From: Clostridiales bacterium UBA1770
Lineage (GTDB): Bacteria; Bacillota; Clostridia; Oscillospirales; CAG-272
DNA: 46,939 bases
Assembly (NCBI GenBank): GCA_002315325.1
Contig: DCGU01000089.1
Location: 1-46,939, forward strand
Direction of reading: 5' to 3'
Made by a program: the position numbers and the translations under genes. Under the pieces are notes generated by a model. The model was not told where the DNA came from. It searched no databases and saw only the letters and a program-made list of their open reading frames with translations. Positions 25,488 to 34,345 of this stretch are shown here, piece by piece (within the stretch, counting starts at the first letter, position 1; each line of letters starts with the position of its first letter).

Positions 25488-26582
25488 ATGCTAACAACGT
25501 TTTGGGACAAAAACAAGCGGTTGCTTTGCAATATGGCGCTTGTCGTTGTCATTTTCCTGATTTTACTGGGCATCCAATTGTTTGCCCCCTCCACGTCCAT
25601 GTGGTTTTCCGTTTTGCGTAAGGTTTGCACCTTTGCGCTGGCCGCCGTTTCCATGAACCTGCTCAACGGCTTTACCGGTTTGTTCTCTCTGGGCCAGGCC
25701 GGCTTTATGCTGCTGGGCGCATACACCTATGCCATCTTTACCATCCCCACCGAGTTGCGCAGCACCGTCTTCCGCAACTATGGGGACAGCATTGTCAATT
25801 TTCAAATGCCGTTGGTACCTGCCTTGATTTTGGCCGGTCTCGTTGCCGCTTTCTTCGCCTTTTTGGTGGGTCTGCCCGTGCTGCATTTGAAGAGCGACTA
25901 TTTGGCCATTGCCACCCTCGGCTTTGCCGAGATTGTGCGCGGTTTGGTACAACTGCAGTATTTCGGCTCCGTGACAAACGGTCCCGACCCCATCAACAAC
26001 TTCTCCGCACCGCAAAACGTTTTGGTGTATGCGGGGATTGCAGGCGTTTGCGTATGTGTTATTCTTTTGATGTTGAACTCAACGTACGGGCGTGCGTTTA
26101 AGGCTATTCGCGACAATGAAATTGCCGCAGAGGCCATGGGTATTAATTTGGCAAAGCACAAACAAATTGCATTTGTCACCAGTTCCTTCTTCTGCGGCAT
26201 CGCGGGCGCTATGTTGGCCATGTGCAACACCAGCGTTTCCTCGGTATCCTTTACTTCTTCCATGACCTACCAGATTTTGCTGGTTGTGGTCATCGGCGGT
26301 ATTGGGTCCGTTTCCGGCTCCATCATTGCTGCCTTTATTTACTACGCCAGCAGTGAATGGTGGCTAAAGTTTTTGGACGTGAAGGTGGAAGGCGTTCCGC
26401 TGCTCGGTCCCGGATTCCGTATGGTTGTTTTCTCGGTTTTGATTATGATTGTCGTGTTGTTCTTCCGCAAGGGCATTATGGGTTCCCGCGAAATTTCCGT
26501 ATATGACGGGTACCTGAAAATCAAAAAATGGCTGACCAAAAAGTCGGCCGGTGCGCAGGAGGTACAAAACGATGGCCGATAA
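25488..26582 (+). CDS. livM: Branched-chain amino acid ABC transporter permease LivM
   Basis: 364 aa, with AAGGAGGATGAC directly before ATG. Hydrophobic helices throughout; NLLNGFTGLFSLGQAGFM is the family signature near the N-terminus and YGRAFKAIRDNEIAAEAMGI is the coupling loop. Its last 11 nt overlap livG, indicating translational coupling. Slightly longer than many LivM proteins because of a loop around TELRSTVFRNYGDS. Confidence 0.92.
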   Translation: MLTTFWDKNKRLLCNMALVVVIFLILLGIQLFAPSTSMWFSVLRKVCTFALAAVSMNLLNGFTGLFSLGQAGFMLLGAYTYAIFTIPTELRSTVFRNYGDSIVNFQMPLVPALILAGLVAAFFAFLVGLPVLHLKSDYLAIATLGFAEIVRGLVQLQYFGSVTNGPDPINNFSAPQNVLVYAGIAGVCVCVILLMLNSTYGRAFKAIRDNEIAAEAMGINLAKHKQIAFVTSSFFCGIAGAMLAMCNTSVSSVSFTSSMTYQILLVVVIGGIGSVSGSIIAAFIYYASSEWWLKFLDVKVEGVPLLGPGFRMVVFSVLIMIVVLFFRKGIMGSREISVYDGYLKIKKWLTKKSAGAQEVQNDGR

Positions 26583-27423
26583 TCGTAAAAACGTACTGCG
26601 TGTTGAAAATCTGACCCTGCAGTTCGGCGGCGTCGTTGCCGTTAACAACCTCAGCCTGGAAGTCAATCAGGGGGAAATCGTCTCCATCATCGGTCCCAAC
26701 GGCGCCGGTAAAACGACGGCATTCAATGCCATTACCGGTGTGTACGAGCCGACAAACGGCCGCATCTACTTCAACGATGAATTGGTGATTGAAAATAAAC
26801 CGTCCGGTAAAATGCGCAAGTTGTATGCGGGCGAAAACAAGGGCCTGTATACCCACGTCATCACAAAAACGCCCGATATGCTGACCAAACTCGGCATGGC
26901 GCGTACCTTCCAGAACATTCGTTTGTTCAAATCCATGACGGTATTTGACAACGTATTGACGGCCAAGCATTTGCGCCGCACCTCCAATTTGTTTACCGCT
27001 ACTTTCCGCCTCAACTACAAAGAGGAAGAAAGGATGCGGCAGGAAACGCTGCGTTTGCTGGAATTGGTAGGCCTTGCCGACGTCAAAGACGAGCTTGCCA
27101 CTTCTTTGCCGTACGGCCTGCAGCGCAAATTGGAAATTGCCAGAGCCCTGGCCACCGAGCCGACGCTGCTTTTGCTCGATGAACCCGCAGCCGGTATGAA
27201 CCCGCAGGAGACCGAGGAACTGACCGCCTTTATCAGCGAAGTTCGTACCAAATTCAATCTGACCGTCCTTTTAATCGAACATCATATGAACCTGGTTATG
27301 GATATTTCCGACCGCATTTACGTCATCAGCTTCGGTAAGAAGATTGCAGAGGGTGTGCCGGCGGAAATCCAAAACAACCAGGCCGTCATAGACGCATATT
27401 TGGGGGCTGCCGACGATGAGTAA
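26572..27423 (+). CDS. livG: Branched-chain amino acid ABC transporter ATP-binding protein LivG
   Basis: 283 aa from ATG 26572 (AGGAGG upstream, inside livM). Walker A GPNGAGKTT, the LivG-specific ARTFQNIRLFKSMTV, signature SLPYGLQRKLEIARAL, Walker B LLLLDEPAAGMNP, and H-loop LLIEHHMNLV. Supplies ATP hydrolysis with LivF. The signature has Y-G-L-Q in place of S-G-G-Q, which is normal for LivG. Overlaps livF by 8 nt. Confidence 0.93.
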   Translation: MADNRKNVLRVENLTLQFGGVVAVNNLSLEVNQGEIVSIIGPNGAGKTTAFNAITGVYEPTNGRIYFNDELVIENKPSGKMRKLYAGENKGLYTHVITKTPDMLTKLGMARTFQNIRLFKSMTVFDNVLTAKHLRRTSNLFTATFRLNYKEEERMRQETLRLLELVGLADVKDELATSLPYGLQRKLEIARALATEPTLLLLDEPAAGMNPQETEELTAFISEVRTKFNLTVLLIEHHMNLVMDISDRIYVISFGKKIAEGVPAEIQNNQAVIDAYLGAADDE

Positions 27424-28132
27424 TACTATTCTTGAAATTAAAAATCTGAATATTCGTTTCGGCGGCATCAAAGCGGCACGCGATATTTCTTTGTCGGTTG
27501 AAGAGGGAGAAATCGTGACGCTGATTGGTTCCAACGGCTCCGGTAAATCCACCATTTTAAAAGCGATCGCCGGCATCTATAAGCCGCAGAGCGGCGAGAT
27601 TCTCCACAATGGGGAGAATATCGTGGGACTGAAACCCAATGAGATCGTTTCCCGCGGTATCACGCTGGTGCCGGAGGGACGTAAGGTCTTTCCCAACCTC
27701 ACCGTATTGGAAAACCTGAAAATCGGTGCGTATCTGCGCCGTGACGATTTGACCGACAGCATTGAATACGTGTATTCGCTGTTTCCGCGGTTAAAGGAAC
27801 GTTCCTGGCAGTCGGCCGGTACGTTGTCCGGCGGCGAACAGCAAATGCTGGCAGTCGGGCGCGCATTGATGAGCCGCCCCAAAATCATGATGATGGACGA
27901 GCCGTCCCTCGGTTTGGCCCCGCTGGTGGTCAAGGAAATTTTCTCGATTATCAAAACCGTCAACGAGCGCGGTGTTACCATTTTGCTCATCGAGCAGAAT
28001 GCCAACAGCGCCCTTAAAGTGGCACACCGCGGCTACGTTATGGAGACGGGCAGTATCACCATGCAGGGAACCGGTATGGATTTGCTGCATAACGAAAAAA
28101 TCAAAGAAGCCTATTTGGGCAAATCCAAATAA
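27416..28132 (+). CDS. livF: Branched-chain amino acid ABC transporter ATP-binding protein LivF
   Basis: 238 aa. Walker A GSNGSGKST, signature LSGGEQQMLAVGRAL, Walker B IMMMDEPSLGL and LLIEQNANSALKVA, the typical LivF H-loop with Gln. Last gene of the liv operon, ending just before a strong terminator. Confidence 0.93.
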   Translation: MSNTILEIKNLNIRFGGIKAARDISLSVEEGEIVTLIGSNGSGKSTILKAIAGIYKPQSGEILHNGENIVGLKPNEIVSRGITLVPEGRKVFPNLTVLENLKIGAYLRRDDLTDSIEYVYSLFPRLKERSWQSAGTLSGGEQQMLAVGRALMSRPKIMMMDEPSLGLAPLVVKEIFSIIKTVNERGVTILLIEQNANSALKVAHRGYVMETGSITMQGTGMDLLHNEKIKEAYLGKSK

Positions 28133-28135
28133 ACA

Positions 28136-28191
28136 AAAAGTGCAAGCGCCTGTCGCTTGCACTTTTCTTTTTTGCAAGAATACGATATAAT
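28136..28191 (+). promoter_or_regulatory. liv terminator fused to promoter module, copy 4
   Basis: A perfect 13-bp stem (28136-28148 with 28154-28166), loop CCTGT, with T-tract TTTTCTTTTTT ends the liv operon. The T-tract again stands 19 nt before TATAAT at 28186-28191, which serves the acyltransferase operon 43 nt downstream. Here the hairpin arms (GTGCAAGCG) differ from the other modules, but T-tract and spacing are the same. Confidence 0.8.
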
Positions 28192-28233
28192 GATAGCAGT
28201 AATGGTACCGCATGAAGAAAAGGATGAAAAACA

Positions 28234-29550
28234 ATGAGTATTACGACCAAAACAAAGGAAATGGCCTATCGCGACGTCATGGCGTTACCTCGTCCGGCAC
28301 ATAAAAAGCCGCGTAAGCCAAGCCGGGTGCTTTCTTTGGTCATGCGGGCAGCGTCCGCGTCGGAATTGAAGCAGGTCCATTTTACCTACACATGCAAAAA
28401 TATGGAACGTGCGGGCAGGGGACCGTGGCTGATTTTGATGAACCATTCCTCGTTTACCGATCTGTCCGTCGTATCCGGCATCCTTTTTCCGCGGCGCTAT
28501 AATATTGTAATCACTGCGGATGCATATATCGGCAAGCCGGGACTCATGCGCATGCTGGGGTGTATTCCGACCAACAAATTCGTGTCGGATATCTCGCTGA
28601 TTACCGACATCAAATATGCGCTGCATCATAACAAGATGAGCGTATTGATGTTCCCGGAGGCCTGTTACCCGCCGGACGGCTGCACAAGCCGCATGCCGGA
28701 AAAAATGGGCGAACTCTTTCGTCTGCTCAAAGTGCCGGTTGTGGTGATTAAAACGGAAGGTTCCTTTATTCGTGACCCCCTGTACAACGAACAGAAAAAA
28801 CGAAAAGCAACCGTGAGCGCCACCATAGAGTGTCTTCTGACGCCCGAAGAAATTGAGACCACGCCGACCGACGTGATGGACCAAATGTTACGTGATGCCA
28901 TCCAAATCGACAATTTCGCGCTGCAGCAGGCGCACGGTGTCAAAGTGACCGAAGACTTTCGTGCCGACGGGCTGCATCGTGTTCTCTATCGTTGTCCGCA
29001 CTGCCAAACCGAGGGGCAGACGGTAGGCAAGGGAATAACGCTGACCTGCCATGGCTGCGGCAAGTCGTGGGAATTGACCGAGGACGGCTATATGCAGGCA
29101 ATCGCCGGTGAGACGGAATTTGCGCATATCCCGGATTGGTACAACTGGGAGCGCTCCGTGGTCAACGCCGAGGTGGATAACGGCACCTACGTGCTGGATA
29201 CCGACGTTGAAATCTATATGGGCGTGGACTATAAGGCCATGTATCACGTCGGGGCGGGGCATCTGCATCACGATCAAAACGGCTTTACGTTGGACGGAGA
29301 TGACGGTGACCTGCACGTCACGCAATCCCCGCTGCACAGTTTCACACTCAACGCCGATTACTATTTCTACTGTATGGGCGATCTCATCGCCATCGGTAAG
29401 CGCGGCGAGATATATTACTGTTTTCCCAAAGACAAAGACGTCGTATCCCGTGCCCGCTTTGCCGCCGAGACCCTGTACGATCGTGCCAAGGTCGAAAAAA
29501 CGGCGCAATTGAACCGCAGACGCGAAAAAATACGGGGTGAATCTCGTTAG
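28234..29550 (+). CDS. PlsC-type acyltransferase fused to zinc ribbon and C-terminal domain
   Basis: 438 aa. The acyltransferase part has NHSSFTD (His71, Asp76: the HX4D motif) and FPEACYPPDG (140-149), a variant of FPEG. Such enzymes acylate lysophosphatidate or related lipids at the membrane. Unusually, a zinc ribbon follows (CPHC, Cys254/257; CHGC, Cys272/275) and then about 150 residues that look like a PH-like beta domain (EIYMGVDYKAMYHVG, DADYYFYCMGDLIAIG-type strands). No transmembrane helix is obvious. Leads the operon with a sugar isomerase, GH38 and a CE15-like esterase, though a functional link is not evident. The acceptor could be something other than glycerophosphate. Confidence 0.8.
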   Translation: MSITTKTKEMAYRDVMALPRPAHKKPRKPSRVLSLVMRAASASELKQVHFTYTCKNMERAGRGPWLILMNHSSFTDLSVVSGILFPRRYNIVITADAYIGKPGLMRMLGCIPTNKFVSDISLITDIKYALHHNKMSVLMFPEACYPPDGCTSRMPEKMGELFRLLKVPVVVIKTEGSFIRDPLYNEQKKRKATVSATIECLLTPEEIETTPTDVMDQMLRDAIQIDNFALQQAHGVKVTEDFRADGLHRVLYRCPHCQTEGQTVGKGITLTCHGCGKSWELTEDGYMQAIAGETEFAHIPDWYNWERSVVNAEVDNGTYVLDTDVEIYMGVDYKAMYHVGAGHLHHDQNGFTLDGDDGDLHVTQSPLHSFTLNADYYFYCMGDLIAIGKRGEIYYCFPKDKDVVSRARFAAETLYDRAKVEKTAQLNRRREKIRGESR

Positions 29551-29627
29551 TTTAATTGCAATGAAAAGAGATTGCAGAAATAAAAATAAAAACAGAGGTG
29601 CCGCCGCTGCGCGGCATGGAGGTAACA

Positions 29628-30485
29628 ATGAAATTATGTACAGGTGTCGGCATCGGCGGTGACAAGGCCGCTTTTGCGCAGACGATGCGCCTTTTGCGGC
29701 AGGTCGGGTTTGAAACCCTGGACGTGGATTTGGGGTCAAGCTTTTTTGCACAGGATAATGCGATGCAGCAGGCACGCGAATACGCCCATATCATAGCGGA
29801 AAACGGGCTGGCAGTCAAATACACGCACCTGCCGTTTGATTATCCCGCACCGCAGGATACGGCAGCCTGGGAGGCGTTTGAAGAAGCCTGCTATCGTGCC
29901 ATGGACGTCACGAAGGAGTTCGGTGCCGACAGCACCGCTATTCACCCCTGTACCGCCATGACAACCGATTACGACCGCGACCGCGAATTTGAGCACGCCT
30001 GCCGTTTCCTGCAGCCGTTTGCCGACTACGCAAAACGTATCGGCGTGAAACTCGGCTTGGAAAATATGCGCGGCGCCGGCTGGAGTGCCCCGCAAAAAGT
30101 CCGCCGTTTCTGCACCGACGTCGACGATCTGATTGCCGTTGCTGATGCGATGGGTACCGGTATCGTGTGGGATACCGGGCACGGCAATATATCCATGCAG
30201 GCACAAAAACAGAGTCTGTTGAAAATCGGTAAACGACTGACGCATATTCACGTGGACGATAATTTCTGTGAGGACGATATTCACGTCATCCCCTTCTTGG
30301 GTAAGGTGCAGTGGAACGACTTTATTGCCGGACTTGCTGCGCTTGATTACAGCGGCGACATGAACCTGGAACTCAACACCGGCGAGCATTTGCCTGCCGG
30401 GATGCGCGAACCGTTTTTGGCATTGATGGCCGCCTCGGGTAAGGCGTTGATAGAAATGTTTCTGCAGCAGCGTAACAACGGCTGA
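29628..30485 (+). CDS. Sugar phosphate isomerase/epimerase (xylose isomerase-like TIM barrel)
   Basis: 285 aa; start ATG 29628 because GGAGGTAAC precedes it. A small GC hairpin (about 29601-29619) lies just before the site. Features of the AP-endonuclease-2/xylose-isomerase superfamily are: the conserved start LCTGVGIGGDKAAF, a metal-binding glutamate in GVKLGLENMRG (about 139-149), WDTGHGN, HIHVDDN and MNLELNTGE. Probably isomerises or epimerises a sugar released by the neighbouring glycosidases. A paralogue is at 35438-36175. Confidence 0.82.
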   Translation: MKLCTGVGIGGDKAAFAQTMRLLRQVGFETLDVDLGSSFFAQDNAMQQAREYAHIIAENGLAVKYTHLPFDYPAPQDTAAWEAFEEACYRAMDVTKEFGADSTAIHPCTAMTTDYDRDREFEHACRFLQPFADYAKRIGVKLGLENMRGAGWSAPQKVRRFCTDVDDLIAVADAMGTGIVWDTGHGNISMQAQKQSLLKIGKRLTHIHVDDNFCEDDIHVIPFLGKVQWNDFIAGLAALDYSGDMNLELNTGEHLPAGMREPFLALMAASGKALIEMFLQQRNNG

Positions 30486-30554
30486 AAAAGGATGCGTCCG
30501 TCAACGGCAAAAAAAGAACGAATATAAAATGGACAAAAACGAAAGAGGTTCAAT

Positions 30555-33005
30555 ATGAGTCAAAAGAAAAAAACGAATACAAGCGTCTATCTTATCGGCA
30601 ACGCCCATTTGGACCCCGTTTGGCAATGGCAGTGGCACGAGGGCTATACGGAGGTCAAGGCCACGTTCCGCTCGGCACTGGACCGTATGAAAGAATTCCC
30701 GGACTATAAATTTACCTCCGCCTGCGCGGCATATTACGAGTGGGTCGAAGAGAGTGACCCCGAGATGTTCCGTGAAATACAGGAGCGTGTGCGGGAGGGG
30801 AGATGGAGCATCACCGGCGGATGGTATATTCAGCCCGACTGTAATATCCCGTGCGGGGAATCGTTCGCAAGACACGCTCTGATTTCCCAGCTGTATTTCC
30901 GTGAGAAGTTCGGCGTCATGGCAAAGACGGGGTACAACGTGGACTCGTTCGGTCATAACGGATCCATTCCAAAGTTGCTGAAACAAAGCAAAATGGACAA
31001 CTATATATTTATGCGGCCCGAGGCGCACGAAAAGACGCTGCCGTCGCATTACTTCCTGTGGCAATCTGCCGATGGTTCCACGGTGCCCACCTATCGCATT
31101 CACGAGAGTTATAACATTGCGTTCGCCCAATTCTGTCAGCCGTTTGACCGCTGTATGGACCGCTTCAACAAGTTGGCCGATGAGGCAAAAGAAAAGGGTG
31201 AAGCAAATATGGCATTTTACGGTATCGGCAACCACGGTGGCGGCCCCACGACAGTCATTTTGGAAAATATGCGTGAAAAGTTGGACGACCGCTTCGTCTA
31301 TGCCACTGTGGACGAGTTTTTCGCGGATACGCAGGACGTTGCGGTAAACAAGCCCGTCGTCACGGACGATTTGCAATTCCATGCCAAGGGGTGCTACAGT
31401 GCCAACGCCGGTATTAAGGCGGGCAACCGCAAGAGCGAAAATATGCTGCTGGCCGCGGAAAAACTGTCCGTCCTTTCGGGCGAAGTGATGGGAACAGCCT
31501 ACCCGCAACAGGATTTGAAAAAGGCCTGGAAAGACGTGCTGTTCAACCAGTTCCACGATATTCTCGGCGGCTGCAGCCTAGAATCGGCGTATATCGACGC
31601 CGGACGTATGCACGGCGAAGCGCAAATCATCGCAGACCGTGCCATCAACCACGCCTGCCAGCAGATTTCCTGGAATATCGACACGGCGCAGGGCATCGGC
31701 AAGATTTATAAATGGAGCGCCTCTTGGATGACCGACGAAAAGGGAACGCCCCTCGTGGTTTTCAACCCGCACCCCTGGCCGATTAAGACCGTCGTGCGCT
31801 ACCCGAGCCATCCCATTTTGGTCTATGACACAGACGGCAACGAACTGCCCATGCAGAGTGTGCGTGCCCCCCGTACCGACGGCAGCAACACGCACGAGGG
31901 TGCCTTTATTGCGGAAATCCCGGCCCTGGGCTACGCCTTGTTTAACGCGAGCCGCTGTGACCGCAAGCCCTACCCGAGCCCGTTTACCGTTACCGAAAAC
32001 AGCATGGAAAACGATTATATTCGTATTGTTTTTGACAAAAACACCGGTGAATTGACTTCTTTTTGGGATAAGACGACACAACAGGAATTGCTGTGCGGCA
32101 CAACCGACGCCCTGTTCATGGACGAGAGTGATTCGGATACCTGGGCCCACGGTACGGTCTCCTTTAAAAAACAAGCGGAGAGGCCCTTTGGCGGTTCCGT
32201 GCGGTTGATGGAAGAGGGGCCGGTGCTGGTCACCTTCCGTTCGGAACGTACGATACAGGGCAATGACGGTGTGACGCGCATTCGCCGCGACTACACGATG
32301 ACGGCCTGCTCGGACGTTGTGACGGTGAAAACCTGCATTGATTTCCACGCCCATCATCGCATGCTGAAATTCACCTTCCCGGTCAACGCGGTGCAGGCGA
32401 CGGCTCTTTGCGATATCCCCTACGGCACCATTGAAAGATCCACGGACGGCGCCGAACAGGTGTGCCAAAAGTGGTTTGCCGTGAAAGACGCGCAAAACGC
32501 AGGTTTGTCCGTCCTGAACGACAGTAAATACAGTTTTGACGTGTTGGACAATACGGCGTCACTCACGGTGCTGCGCGGCTGCATTTTCCTCGACCACGGC
32601 GGTAATGACCATCGTGATGATATGTGCGAATATCAGGATCAGGGCATCCATAAATTTACCTACGCGCTGACCCCCTTCCGCAGCATTACCGACACGGTGA
32701 AAAAGGCGGAAGAATTGAATCAGCCGCCCTTCCGCATCATGGAAACCTTCCACCACGGCAGTGCCCCCAAAAAGTATGCAGGTATTGCCGTTTCGGCGGA
32801 TAATATCATCGTGACAGCCGTGAAACAGAGTGCGGATGACAAGGCAACCGTCATTCGTGCCTACGAGTGCGAAGACCGTGATACGGACTGCACGATTACG
32901 CTCTTCGGCAAAACGATACAAACCCATTTCGGGCACAGCCAAGTGAAAACGTTCCGTCTGGAAGCCGACGGCGCCTGCACCGAAACGGACTTTTTGGAAG
33001 AATAA
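30555..33005 (+). CDS. Alpha-mannosidase, glycoside hydrolase family 38
   Basis: 816 aa, usual for bacterial cytosolic GH38. Zinc ligands in NAHLDPVW (His18, Asp20), nucleophile in NVDSFGHN (Asp130), and His334 in NQFHDILGG. The mid-domain and C-terminal beta-sandwich are complete (ENDYIRIVFDKNTGELTSFW). It trims alpha-mannose from N-glycan fragments or manno-oligosaccharides; no signal peptide. Site AGAGG precedes ATG. It follows a sugar isomerase by 69 nt and precedes a CE15-like esterase by 48 nt, so it is cotranscribed. Confidence 0.93.
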   Translation: MSQKKKTNTSVYLIGNAHLDPVWQWQWHEGYTEVKATFRSALDRMKEFPDYKFTSACAAYYEWVEESDPEMFREIQERVREGRWSITGGWYIQPDCNIPCGESFARHALISQLYFREKFGVMAKTGYNVDSFGHNGSIPKLLKQSKMDNYIFMRPEAHEKTLPSHYFLWQSADGSTVPTYRIHESYNIAFAQFCQPFDRCMDRFNKLADEAKEKGEANMAFYGIGNHGGGPTTVILENMREKLDDRFVYATVDEFFADTQDVAVNKPVVTDDLQFHAKGCYSANAGIKAGNRKSENMLLAAEKLSVLSGEVMGTAYPQQDLKKAWKDVLFNQFHDILGGCSLESAYIDAGRMHGEAQIIADRAINHACQQISWNIDTAQGIGKIYKWSASWMTDEKGTPLVVFNPHPWPIKTVVRYPSHPILVYDTDGNELPMQSVRAPRTDGSNTHEGAFIAEIPALGYALFNASRCDRKPYPSPFTVTENSMENDYIRIVFDKNTGELTSFWDKTTQQELLCGTTDALFMDESDSDTWAHGTVSFKKQAERPFGGSVRLMEEGPVLVTFRSERTIQGNDGVTRIRRDYTMTACSDVVTVKTCIDFHAHHRMLKFTFPVNAVQATALCDIPYGTIERSTDGAEQVCQKWFAVKDAQNAGLSVLNDSKYSFDVLDNTASLTVLRGCIFLDHGGNDHRDDMCEYQDQGIHKFTYALTPFRSITDTVKKAEELNQPPFRIMETFHHGSAPKKYAGIAVSADNIIVTAVKQSADDKATVIRAYECEDRDTDCTITLFGKTIQTHFGHSQVKTFRLEADGACTETDFLEE

Positions 33006-33053
33006 CACGGTTACCCATAACTAACGCAAACAGAAAGGGTAGGATAGTTCCGT

Positions 33054-34199
33054 ATGAAAGAGATAAAAGCCATCGGCAGAGACGACCTGACACATCCCAT
33101 GCATTATGAAAACGACCGCAGCATTGCACCGCTGCCCAACGTGTTAGGCACCATGTCCCCGGCAGATATGAAAGATCCCGCAAAGCAGAAAAAGCGCAGA
33201 GCGGAACTCTTGGACGTCAGTGTAAATACGTGTTTTGGCGGACTCCCGCCCAAGCCTGAGGTGTTCGAGGTGCGTCACCAATGCGGCGGTACGTACCGCA
33301 TCACGGCGGGCACCAAAGAAAAGACGGTTTCCTTTGAACTGTATCTCTTTAAGCCGGAGGGTGAGGGGAAGCATCCCGTTCTGCTGACGGCGGATTTGTG
33401 CGCCTATTACTGCAACGACGAGATAACCAAAATGTTCACGTCGCACGGCTTTATCGTGGCCAAATTCAACCGATGTGAACTGGCACACGAAACGGAGCGG
33501 GCAGGTGCCCTGTATGACGTGTACCCCGCATTGACGTTCGGCATGATTGCCGCTTGGGCGTGGGGGTACCATCGCTGCGTCGACGCACTGCTAACCATGG
33601 GCGATGTGGACGCTGATTGTATCTGTATCACGGGGCATTCCCGCGGGGGAAAGGCAACGCTGCTTGCCGCCGCCACGGATGAAAGAATTACCTTTACGCA
33701 GGCGTCCGGTTCCGGCTGTTTCGGCGCCGGTTGCTTCCGCTATATCCAACAAGAGGATCCCGCCCGAGACTGTCAGGACCACCATGCCGAAACGATTGCC
33801 AATATGGAAGGATATGAAGTGGGCTATGACATCGGCTTTTGGTCAGGCCCGGAAATGAAGAAATATGCCTATAAAGAGGCGGAATTGCCGTTTGATTTGC
33901 ACTTTTTCAAGGCGGCCGTGGCACCGCGTTTCCTGCTCGAGACAAACGGCACGGACGATATTTGGAGCAATCCCCGCGGCAGTTACCAGTCCTTCCGTGC
34001 CGCACGGGAGATGTATGCCGCCATGGGCATCCCGGAACGCATCGCGTCGGTCTACCGTGACGGCGGTCACGGACACACGCGTGAGGATTTTGAGACGTTC
34101 CTAAAATTCATTGAAGCCGGTACGTCCGGCCGTCCCTTCTATCGGCAGAATGCCGATGCGATTTACGGTGATTTGCCCAAGAATTACGATTGGGCATAA
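33054..34199 (+). CDS. Alpha/beta hydrolase, CE15 (glucuronoyl esterase)-like
   Basis: 381 aa. The nucleophile elbow is TGHSRGGKATLL (Ser196), a CE15-type serine-arginine elbow in which the arginine helps the oxyanion hole. SGSGCFGAGCFRY and DLHFFKAAVAPRFLLET are the other marks of CE15 proteins, and GGHGHTRED carries the catalytic histidine. CE15 enzymes split ester bonds between glucuronoxylan and lignin and are normally secreted; here no signal peptide is seen, and the gene is coupled to GH38. It may cleave an ester on an imported uronic-acid oligosaccharide. Family call by motif only. Confidence 0.75.
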   Translation: MKEIKAIGRDDLTHPMHYENDRSIAPLPNVLGTMSPADMKDPAKQKKRRAELLDVSVNTCFGGLPPKPEVFEVRHQCGGTYRITAGTKEKTVSFELYLFKPEGEGKHPVLLTADLCAYYCNDEITKMFTSHGFIVAKFNRCELAHETERAGALYDVYPALTFGMIAAWAWGYHRCVDALLTMGDVDADCICITGHSRGGKATLLAAATDERITFTQASGSGCFGAGCFRYIQQEDPARDCQDHHAETIANMEGYEVGYDIGFWSGPEMKKYAYKEAELPFDLHFFKAAVAPRFLLETNGTDDIWSNPRGSYQSFRAAREMYAAMGIPERIASVYRDGGHGHTREDFETFLKFIEAGTSGRPFYRQNADAIYGDLPKNYDWA

Positions 34200-34232
34200 T
34201 CGAAACAAAATACAGCGTTTTCTGCGATAAAT

Positions 34233-34272
34233 AAAAAGTCGGCTCCTCGTTTTGAAGGAGCCGACTTTTTTT
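34233..34272. terminator. Bidirectional terminator between convergent operons
   Basis: AAAAAGTCGGCTCCT (34233-34247) pairs exactly with AGGAGCCGACTTTTT (34256-34270), flanked by A and T runs, so it works in both directions. The GTCGGC core echoes the module hairpins. Confidence 0.9.
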
Positions 34273-34345
34273 GTCGTGAGTATGCCGTTCGTGCTGTCGG
34301 ACAACCGGACGGAAACGCCGGGAAAGATTTACCGACGGGCGGAAT

